A stretch of 7,603 bases of DNA from positions 1-7,603 of the forward strand of contig BNVA01000096.1 in the NCBI GenBank assembly GCA_025997755.1. Reading direction: 5' to 3'. Below, one piece after another: positions 1 to 5,229 of the stretch; within the stretch, counting starts at the first letter, position 1; every line of letters begins with the position of its first letter. Both the position numbers and the translations under genes were made by a program. The stretch comes from Spirochaetia bacterium. GTDB lineage: Bacteria > Spirochaetota > Spirochaetia > Treponematales > Breznakiellaceae. Below the pieces are notes generated by a model. It had not been told where the DNA came from and did no database searches. It saw nothing but the letters and a program-made list of their open reading frames with translations.

Positions 1-27
1 AGCCGCAATTATTTTTGCATACTTCAT
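1..27 (-). CDS. 5' end of a divergent exported protein, probably a lipoprotein (partial)
   Basis: Read on the minus strand, an ATG at 27-25 opens a frame that runs off the left edge after nine codons: MKYAKIIAA. A near-perfect Shine-Dalgarno (AGGAGGAG, plus-strand 33-40) lies five bases upstream, which makes this start convincing despite the short stretch. A short basic N-terminus followed by a hydrophobic run is what a signal peptide looks like. The plus-strand gene to the right begins with almost the same residues (MNDKKIIAAA... in its restored frame) and goes on to a lipobox cysteine, so this is likely a paralogous lipoprotein. The mature protein is not visible and its function cannot be stated. 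Confidence 0.72.
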
Positions 28-32
28 AGAAA

Positions 33-40
33 CTCCTCCT
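33..40 (-). promoter_or_regulatory. Strong Shine-Dalgarno of the divergent minus-strand gene
   Basis: CTCCTCCT on the plus strand reads AGGAGGAG on the minus strand, five bases before the ATG at 27. It is the strongest ribosome site in the window. There is no equivalent in front of the plus-strand gene that starts on the other side of the same control region. Confidence 0.8.
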
Positions 41-42
41 AT

Positions 43-63
43 CCATAAGTTTTAAACTTATGG
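43..63. promoter_or_regulatory. 21-base palindrome, candidate operator or leader hairpin
   Basis: CCATAAGTTT at 43-52 is the exact reverse complement of 54-63 around one central base. It is AT-rich and has no T-run, so it does not look like an intrinsic terminator. It sits just upstream of the minus-strand ribosome site, where it could be a repressor operator or form a hairpin in the 5' leader of that transcript. Confidence 0.6.
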
Positions 64-64
64 G

Positions 65-93
65 TTATACAGTCTTTTACGGAGACTATATAA
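65..93. promoter_or_regulatory. Second palindrome, 11-base arms with one mismatch, containing divergent -10-like boxes
   Basis: Bases 65-75 pair with 83-93 with a single mismatch (70 against 88) around a seven-base centre. The two arms hold -10-like sequences facing opposite ways: TATAAC on the minus strand (69-64) and TATATA on the plus strand (87-92). No convincing -35 box was found for either. If these are the promoters, the minus transcript would have a leader of about 30 bases. The plus transcript would begin only a few bases before the ATG at 105, so it would be nearly leaderless. Promoter identity is inference; the palindrome itself is directly visible. Confidence 0.45.
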
Positions 94-104
94 AAAACGC
101 TTCT

Positions 105-142
105 ATGAACGATAAAAAATAATTGCGGCTGCCGGTTTTGTT
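105..142 (+). other. Out-of-frame lipoprotein signal-peptide start of the first plus-strand gene
   Basis: The ATG at 105 reads M-N-D-K-K and then meets TAA at 120-122. The downstream gene frame is open only from 116, after a TAA at 113-115, and has no ATG before the mature protein. If the A6 run at 114-119 had seven As, the two pieces would join as MNDKKIIAAAGFVVLYASC, a complete lipoprotein signal peptide with its cysteine at residue 19. The minus-strand copy of this sequence reads through in frame to KIIAA, which supports a missing base here. The cause may be a real one-base deletion, a homopolymer sequencing error, or a site of slippage. Confidence 0.7.
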
Positions 143-1216
143 GTGCTTTACGCCTCGTGCGGAAAGTTTAGTTTTGACGGCTTAAAAAACTTAACAACAC
201 CTAACGCAGCGGCGGCGCCTGAAAATCAAACGGCGGTAAATGCGCCTGAGACGGATTTTGAAAATTTAGACTACAGCAGTGAACCAAGCGAAGTTAAACC
301 CATTGATACGGAAATTTTAGATGCCATAGCGGAAACAGAACGTTCAAGCGGTTTTATTCCCGGTCTTGGCGTTTCGGAATCAACATTACGCGAAAAATCC
401 GGCGATTATGCGGGGGCGGTTATAGCCGCCTACAAAGAATTAGCGTACGCATATTCATACAGCGTTACTAATGAGTCCGCAGCCGGTACGCTTTCGTTTA
501 ACAAACAAACAATGGAAGATGCGTTTAGAAATGTCAAAAATCTTTACTTATCGGAAGAAAAACAGGCTGCCTCCGGCGAAAGGGGTAAAGACGCCGTAAA
601 GGCGGCGGAAGCGGCATTATTTTTTGTTCAAGACAAATATCAACAATCAAAAGAAATATTAACAGAATTGTTTATCAATGATGATGAGCCTGATTCATTT
701 GCAAAATGGATGATCTTAGTTTGTGATATTGAGACGGACAAAAACGTACGGGCAAAACAAGCGGCTTACGGAGCAATACGTGCGCGTTACGAAACATTTC
801 CGGCGTATTGGTACTATGGGGCAAAGAATTTTCACGGCGCACTGGCTGCGGATTATGCGGAACACTGTATAAATCTTTCGCCTAAAGGTCCTTACAATAC
901 GGAGTCAAGAAGTATTCTTGCCGTTTTCTCAGGGCTTAAAGCGCCGGAAGGAAAAGCGCTGCGCTCTAAAAAAGAAATAGACGAAACAATAAAAAATTCC
1001 GTCCGTTTAAGCGATCCGGAAATACTGCATGAACTGCTGCCGCTTATATCGTTAAATGACAACCCGTTTACATTATATGCCGCAGGTGCGTTACGCGCAT
1101 TATCCGCAAATATCCAGTTTAAAAATTGGTTTACTTATCAGGCAGAAGCGGCACGCAAAACTAACTCAGGGGAAAGCCGCCTTGCCGACAGATTGCAGTA
1201 CATTGCCAGAGGATAG
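143..1216 (+). CDS. Ala-rich, helical (TPR-like) lipoprotein of unknown function
   Basis: The longest uninterrupted frame starts at a GTG (143) and gives 357 residues, but that start has no ribosome site and would remove the signal peptide. The likely native protein is about 370 residues, starting at the ATG at 105 once the A6 run is restored. The cysteine of YASC (residue 6 from the GTG) would be the lipidated residue. After it comes a low-complexity Ala/Pro/Glu/Asp linker (about residues 17-55), then an all-helical body. Helix pairs rich in Ala, Tyr and Leu at about 80-105 and 150-250 look like degenerate TPR or SEL1-type repeats, for example the stretches around AALFFVQDKY and FPAYWYYGAKNF. 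I do not recognise the family. A scaffolding or assembly role at the envelope is suggested only by the helical repeats and by the following TPR lipoprotein and efflux genes. The stop is three bases before the next gene. Confidence 0.75.
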   Translation: MLYASCGKFSFDGLKNLTTPNAAAAPENQTAVNAPETDFENLDYSSEPSEVKPIDTEILDAIAETERSSGFIPGLGVSESTLREKSGDYAGAVIAAYKELAYAYSYSVTNESAAGTLSFNKQTMEDAFRNVKNLYLSEEKQAASGERGKDAVKAAEAALFFVQDKYQQSKEILTELFINDDEPDSFAKWMILVCDIETDKNVRAKQAAYGAIRARYETFPAYWYYGAKNFHGALAADYAEHCINLSPKGPYNTESRSILAVFSGLKAPEGKALRSKKEIDETIKNSVRLSDPEILHELLPLISLNDNPFTLYAAGALRALSANIQFKNWFTYQAEAARKTNSGESRLADRLQYIARG

Positions 1217-1219
1217 AGT

Positions 1220-1885
1220 ATGAAAACGCTGTCAAAATATATATTTTTGTTATCCGGTTTAATTTTGTTATCGTGTTCAAAAGACGGCATAGATAATGAA
1301 ACACTTGCGTTATACGCCCGCGCACAGAGTTTTTATACGAATGGAAAATTGAATGAAACGCGGGATTTGCTTTTGCCGGAAAACACCAGCGGTAAAGCTA
1401 ATAAATTTATTCCGGTTTTAGTCCTGCGCGGAAAGACAGAATATTTTATGGATAATATTGACGAAGCCGAAAAGATATTTAAGCGTATCTTAAAATTAAA
1501 GCCCGCGCAGGTAGAGTCCGCGCTTTACCTTGCGCGTATAAAAAGAGAACAGGATCATTCTGAGGAAGCCGTAAAAATCGTAGAAGAATTACTCGCAAAT
1601 GATCCTTCAAATATACGAGCGCTGCGTCTTGCATCACAGTTAGCAAAAGAAAAAAACAAGGATACGGTGTCGCTGGCTTTTCTTGATCGTGCCGTAGAAG
1701 CATCGTCGGAAACGGCTTTAGTGTTTTTGGATAGAGCGCGTCAAAACTGGATATTAGGACAAAGTGAAAAAGCCGCCGCAGACCTTCTCTGCGCAAAAAG
1801 CCTTGTTCTGCCGGATGATCCTTTATACCGGGCTGTGGATAATTTGCAGCGTATTGTTTTAAACAAATCAGCTTTAAAAAAATGA
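1220..1885 (+). CDS. TPR-repeat lipoprotein
   Basis: This 221-residue protein begins with a clear lipoprotein signal peptide: MKTLSKY, a hydrophobic core, then LILLSC with the modified cysteine at residue 19. The rest is made of tetratricopeptide-type helix pairs at about 64-97, 98-131, 132-164 and 165-198. A weaker unit may lie at 27-59. Typical spacing is visible in DEAEKIFKRILKLKP and SEEAVKIVEELLANDPSN, where the repeats end at the usual proline. TPR lipoproteins act as docking scaffolds for protein complexes in the envelope; the partner here is unknown. The start is supported by AGAGGA at 1208-1213, six bases upstream and overlapping the end of the previous gene, so the two are almost certainly co-transcribed. 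An assembly or accessory role for the TolC/fusion-protein machine downstream is an operon-based inference. Confidence 0.88.
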   Translation: MKTLSKYIFLLSGLILLSCSKDGIDNETLALYARAQSFYTNGKLNETRDLLLPENTSGKANKFIPVLVLRGKTEYFMDNIDEAEKIFKRILKLKPAQVESALYLARIKREQDHSEEAVKIVEELLANDPSNIRALRLASQLAKEKNKDTVSLAFLDRAVEASSETALVFLDRARQNWILGQSEKAAADLLCAKSLVLPDDPLYRAVDNLQRIVLNKSALKK

Positions 1886-1896
1886 TTTTTGTTTTT

Positions 1897-1901
1897 GGGA
1901 G
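1897..1901 (+). promoter_or_regulatory. Ribosome site that fixes the start of the small lipoprotein gene at 1909
   Basis: GGGAG lies seven bases before the ATG at 1909. The earlier in-frame ATG at 1882 has no such site, overlaps the previous gene, and would put an odd nine-residue extension ahead of a normal signal peptide. Confidence 0.7.
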
Positions 1902-1908
1902 TTATAAG

Positions 1909-2451
1909 ATGTTTTATAAGGCAGTAAAAAAAATATTCATATATTCAGTTTTGTTATTATCATCCTGCGGTACATCGGGAATATACTACAGAACTGGTCA
2001 TTCATGGTCGCGTAATGACAGTGCAAATGAATATAGAAGCGTCCGCTTAGGTACAATCAGCACAGATAAATCTGGCGGTAACATCTCTATAGAAAATGAA
2101 GTCTTAAAAATGCTGCCTTTATTGTTTTTGGAAAAGGGCTTTGTATTCAACGATGATCAAGACAACGCAAATTATATAATTGATGTACACATAATAGAGC
2201 ATGATTATTTTGTTGAATGGAAACCAAAGAAGTCGGTTTCTATAGAAGTTGATATTTGCGGTAACTCAAAAAGAATAGACGGAAGTAGCACAGGCTCTGA
2301 TAGTCAAATAAAATTGATAACCCCATTGGCGGCAGGTAAAATAACGGTAAAAACAACACAGGGTTTGGCGTCTTCGCATAATTTAGAAAAACTATTACGG
2401 GCTTCCGTCAGGAAGGCAATAAAGGCATTAAAGAAATCTATTAAGGACTAA
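1909..2451 (+). CDS. Small lipoprotein of unknown function
   Basis: The ATG at 1909 gives 180 residues with a classic lipoprotein signal peptide: MFYKAVKKIF, a hydrophobic segment, then LLLSSC with the modified cysteine at residue 20. The mature part appears to be a single alpha/beta domain: a helix at about 61-76 (ENEVLKMLPLLFLEKGF), a strand rich in alternating Ile/Val at 88-98 (ANYIIDVHIIE), more strands to about 150, and a strongly basic C-terminal helix (LRASVRKAIKALKKSIKD). The helix-then-'ADYxIxVxI' pattern recalls small envelope lipoproteins of the DUF4136 or LptE kind, but that resemblance is by eye and weak. An in-frame ATG at 1882 would give 189 residues and is less likely. Its place between the TPR lipoprotein and the outer-membrane channel gene suggests an outer-membrane accessory role. 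Confidence 0.82.
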   Translation: MFYKAVKKIFIYSVLLLSSCGTSGIYYRTGHSWSRNDSANEYRSVRLGTISTDKSGGNISIENEVLKMLPLLFLEKGFVFNDDQDNANYIIDVHIIEHDYFVEWKPKKSVSIEVDICGNSKRIDGSSTGSDSQIKLITPLAAGKITVKTTQGLASSHNLEKLLRASVRKAIKALKKSIKD

Positions 2452-2452
2452 A

Positions 2453-3832
2453 ATGAAAATCGCCGGTAATTTATTTTTATTGTTTTTTATAAGTACCTTT
2501 ACGCTGTTCCCCGAACCGCTTGTTTACGAGATAACCATTGTACAGGCAGGTGAGATGGCAATATCCGCGTCGCAGGAAATGCAGACAGAATATGCGCTGC
2601 GTTCAATAAGCGAAAGAACATGGCTGCTTGGACGTTTTGAATACTTTCCAAAACTTACTATATCCGCATACGAGGATGAGAGACTCTCAAAAGTTTCGAC
2701 GGACAGTTTTTTAAAAACTTATTCTGTAGGAATAGATCAGCTTGTATTTGACGGCGGGCGTTTACTTTCGTCAAGAAAAATTCAAAAGTCCCAGATTGCT
2801 TTTCAAAGTAATAATCTTGAACGCAAAGCGGCGGAGATTGCCGATACCGCAGTTAGTGCGTACCGGAAAATACTTGCGGCAAGGGAAACACTTTTGATAC
2901 AGGAAGAAAATTACAAAGCGTTAAAAGAACAACGGCGTATTATGGCAAGTGAATTTGAATTGGGTTTTGCATTAGAAACCGATCTTGCAGAGGCGGATAT
3001 ATCAATACGTGAAGCGGATATAGAACTTTTGACGTTGAATATTGATTTACAAGAAATGGAAAAACAATTTTCTGAAATGCTTGGTTTAAATGAAATGCCG
3101 CTGTTAAAAGACAAGATAGATGTTAATTACAGCATAACTTTGCCATCGGTAGATTCCGTAAAGTCGGCTGCATTAACAAGAAATCCCGATGTTTTAACTG
3201 CACGGTTATCAATTAAACAAAAAAAAGAAGAAGCAAAACTTGCTTCGCTCTCATGGATGCCTACGTTACGCGCAAATGGAACATTCACTTTGGCCGGGAA
3301 CCGTTATCCGCTTACCCGTTATAATTGGTCTGTAGGATTGAGTTTGGATTTTGCATCCCCATGGCTTTCCGGCAAGGGTGCGGTATCAACAGGGTTTGAA
3401 GGGAACCATGAGCAAAATTTTAGACTACAGGGAAGCGCGGTTCCATTTTCTTCTCCGGCTTCATCATTAGACCCCTTGTCAAAAAAAATCATGCTTACTC
3501 TGGAACAGACAAAATATAACTTAAATGTTGAACGTATAGGCAGGACTGCGGAAATGGCTGTAGAAAAATGTATATTCACCGTTAAAAAAAGAAATATCGC
3601 TATTGAAACTCTTGACCTTGCAAAACACCGTTTAAGATTATCAAACCTAAAACATGACCTTGGACAAATGACAAGCATAGATCTTATGAAAGCCCAGATT
3701 GAATATGCGCAAAAAGGAACAGAAGTTATACAAGCGGCAATTGCCGTATTAGAGGCGGAACGCGGTTTAGAAAAACTATTAGATTTACGTCCCGGTGAAT
3801 TAAAATATTTTACGGACTTAAAGAAATATTGA
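2453..3832 (+). CDS. TolC-family outer-membrane efflux protein
   Basis: The 459-residue product has the length and internal duplication of the TolC/OEP family, trimeric channels that span the outer membrane and reach through the periplasm to a fusion protein. A signal peptide covers about residues 1-21. In the first half, the hallmark IDQLVFDGGR (94-103) ends the barrel strand region. It leads into a long helical hairpin (104-215) with GFALETDLAEAD (171-182), matching the conserved G-x-x-x-x-T-D segment at the helix turn. The second half repeats the plan: WMPTLRANG (268-276), WSVGLSLDFASPW (292-304), then helices with GQMTSIDLMKAQ (404-415). About 30 residues of Ser/Gly/Pro-rich sequence (308-340) sit between the second barrel strand and the following helices. 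The ribosome site AAGGA (2443-2447) is five bases before the ATG, and the gene starts one base after the previous stop. Substrate is unknown. T. pallidum has comparable TolC-like genes next to a fusion-protein gene (tp0965-tp0969, from memory). Confidence 0.93.
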   Translation: MKIAGNLFLLFFISTFTLFPEPLVYEITIVQAGEMAISASQEMQTEYALRSISERTWLLGRFEYFPKLTISAYEDERLSKVSTDSFLKTYSVGIDQLVFDGGRLLSSRKIQKSQIAFQSNNLERKAAEIADTAVSAYRKILAARETLLIQEENYKALKEQRRIMASEFELGFALETDLAEADISIREADIELLTLNIDLQEMEKQFSEMLGLNEMPLLKDKIDVNYSITLPSVDSVKSAALTRNPDVLTARLSIKQKKEEAKLASLSWMPTLRANGTFTLAGNRYPLTRYNWSVGLSLDFASPWLSGKGAVSTGFEGNHEQNFRLQGSAVPFSSPASSLDPLSKKIMLTLEQTKYNLNVERIGRTAEMAVEKCIFTVKKRNIAIETLDLAKHRLRLSNLKHDLGQMTSIDLMKAQIEYAQKGTEVIQAAIAVLEAERGLEKLLDLRPGELKYFTDLKKY

Positions 3833-3843
3833 AGGAGTAAAAA

Positions 3844-5229
3844 ATGATTACAATAAAAGCAGTTAAGATTCATGCAATTGTACTTCTTATTTTGATGTTT
3901 ACAGTTTCGTGCGTCAGCAAAAAAAATGATGTAAACGAAATAGTAAATAAGGTTGAAGGTCATATTGTGGAATCAAAAAACCTTGAAAACAAGATCGACG
4001 GTTTTGGCGCTCTCTCGTATCAAAAGAAAATAGATGTTACGGCAGTTCAAGATGCGGAAATGTATCAGCTAAATGTTAGAGAAGGCGATAATGTTAAAAA
4101 AGATCAAATCATAGCCGTTACAAAAAATCCTCATATTCTTTTGGCATTAGGGCGATCACAGAACGCATTATCACAGGCGCAGGCAGCTCTTGACCTTGCC
4201 CGTGCCAAACTATTGGAAGGCGAATTACGCGCGGAAGCTCAACTGATAAGCCTTGAAAAAGCGGATGCGGAGATGAAGCAGGCTTGGATTGCGTATAACG
4301 AGGAAGAACGAAAACAGAAGGCAAGGGAAACACTTTTTGAGGCGGGCGGCGTTAATGAAGAAGCGATTAGAGAGGCGCGTTTTAAACTAAAACAGCAATT
4401 TAATTCGCTTGAACTGGCGGAAAAGGATTTGGAAATAAAAAGAATAGGTTTTAGGGATAAAGATTTGATCGCGGCAGGAATGAAAGTACCATCCGGCATA
4501 AATGAAAAAACAAAAGCATTTGTAAGATTATCCACGGTAACTGCTCGTGCCGAGCTTGAAGCGGCAGCTGCAAACAGGGATTCCGCACAAAAAGAACTTG
4601 AATCCTCGCAGCTTGCAAATGAACAACTTATAATACGTTCACCTATTTCCGGCGTCTTGGTTGTAAAGTACTTTGAAGAAGGGGAGCGAATAAAACGTGA
4701 AGATAAAATTGTTACGATTATTGACACAGAATATTTATACGCGGTATTTCCTGTTCGTGAATCAGATGCTTTTAGAATTGAGAACGGCATGAACGCCGTA
4801 GTTGATATTGACGGAACATCATCATCGTATAACGGTATTGTTGATTTAGTATCTCCGGTGGCGGACAGCAAATCTTTTACATTCTCTGTCCGCGTCCTGC
4901 TCTCAAATAATTCAAGCGAAGGCGTTGATGAAAAAGATTCAAACTTATTCAATTTTGCTAAACCCGGAATGTTTGCACGGGTTTCAATCAACCTTGGAAA
5001 TCCGCGTTCAATAATTGCATTAAAAGATGCCGCGATAATAAGCAAAAATAATGACGAAGGAATTGTATTTATTGTAAATGGTAAGACCGTTTCAGAAAGA
5101 AAAATAATATTAGGCGAATCCATCGGCGATGAATGGGAAATACTTGATGGATTAAAAGCCGGAGAGGTTGCTGTACTGCACCCCGATTCAAATTTACAGG
5201 ATGGTTCATATGTTTACATTGCTGAATAA
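3844..5229 (+). CDS. HlyD/AcrA-type membrane fusion (periplasmic adaptor) lipoprotein
   Basis: This 461-residue protein is the adaptor that would join an inner-membrane pump to the TolC-like channel encoded just upstream. A lipoprotein signal peptide ends at MFTVSC, cysteine 23. The first half of the lipoyl (biotinyl-like) domain is at about 62-96, with NVREGDNVKKDQII. A long coiled-coil hairpin follows (97-262). The second lipoyl half is at 263-295, with the family signature IRSPISGVL. A beta-barrel (296-385, including KPGMFARVSI) and a membrane-proximal domain (386-461, ending DGLKAGEVAV) complete the usual order. The hairpin tip region RETLFEAGGVNEEAIREA (161-178) matches the adaptor tip motif that contacts TolC channels, except that the usual serine is Asn171. 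The hairpin is long for an RND-type adaptor. AAGGAG at 3832-3837 gives a clear start. Whether the pump is of RND, ABC (MacB-like) or another class cannot be told from this window. Confidence 0.92.
   Translation: MITIKAVKIHAIVLLILMFTVSCVSKKNDVNEIVNKVEGHIVESKNLENKIDGFGALSYQKKIDVTAVQDAEMYQLNVREGDNVKKDQIIAVTKNPHILLALGRSQNALSQAQAALDLARAKLLEGELRAEAQLISLEKADAEMKQAWIAYNEEERKQKARETLFEAGGVNEEAIREARFKLKQQFNSLELAEKDLEIKRIGFRDKDLIAAGMKVPSGINEKTKAFVRLSTVTARAELEAAAANRDSAQKELESSQLANEQLIIRSPISGVLVVKYFEEGERIKREDKIVTIIDTEYLYAVFPVRESDAFRIENGMNAVVDIDGTSSSYNGIVDLVSPVADSKSFTFSVRVLLSNNSSEGVDEKDSNLFNFAKPGMFARVSINLGNPRSIIALKDAAIISKNNDEGIVFIVNGKTVSERKIILGESIGDEWEILDGLKAGEVAVLHPDSNLQDGSYVYIAE
5198..5201 (+). promoter_or_regulatory. 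Ribosome site inside the fusion-protein gene for the Ig-like protein start at 5210
   Basis: AGGA lies eight bases before the ATG at 5210. The other in-frame candidates, a TTG at 5168 and an ATG at 5201, have no properly spaced site and would put polar residues ahead of the signal peptide. Confidence 0.6.

Larger units (their letters stand above)
1..130. repeat. Imperfect inverted repeat (arms 1-31 and 101-130) bracketing the divergent control region
   Basis: Bases 1-16 are the exact reverse complement of 115-130, and 23-31 the exact reverse complement of 101-109. The six bases between them (17-22) are diverged and face only five bases (110-114). Both arms are coding: each holds the start codon and the first codons of a gene reading outward. 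The left arm may extend beyond the window. The arms enclose about 70 bases (32-100) that contain the palindromes, the candidate promoters and the only good ribosome site. The pattern fits inverted duplication of a gene start, two paralogues in divergent orientation, or recombination sites flanking an invertible segment. The sequence alone does not decide between these. Confidence 0.85.

Noticed and set aside
43..63. Intrinsic terminator between the divergent genes
   Set aside because: The stem is AT-rich with no T-run after it, and both genes read away from it.
1..130. Integron attC site or MITE
   Set aside because: The size and folded-repeat look are suggestive, but no GTTRRRY-type core matched, no target-site duplication is visible, and both arms are explained as coding gene starts.
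1..130. Amplification chimera or fold-back assembly artefact at a contig edge
   Set aside because: The arms differ at 17-22 against 110-114 in both sequence and length, and each side continues as a sensible gene start. A fresh artefact would give identical arms. It is not fully excluded without reads.
1882..1908. Upstream start of the small lipoprotein at 1882
   Set aside because: It has no ribosome site and overlaps the previous stop, while the ATG at 1909 has a well-spaced GGGAG and begins a normal signal peptide.
3319..3963. Minus-strand open frame (about 214 codons) opposite the channel gene end and adaptor start
   Set aside because: It has low-complexity Cys/Phe/Asn-rich composition, no clear ribosome site, and covers the junction of two well-supported plus-strand genes.
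4239..5123. Long minus-strand open frame (about 294 codons) opposite the adaptor gene
   Set aside because: It is Ser/Ala/Phe-rich, as expected for the antisense of this codon usage, shows no recognisable domain, and lies fully opposite a gene with clear family motifs.
5168..5209. Earlier starts (TTG at 5168, ATG at 5201) for the first Ig-like protein
   Set aside because: They add a polar segment ahead of the signal peptide and lack a properly spaced ribosome site; 5210 has AGGA eight bases upstream.
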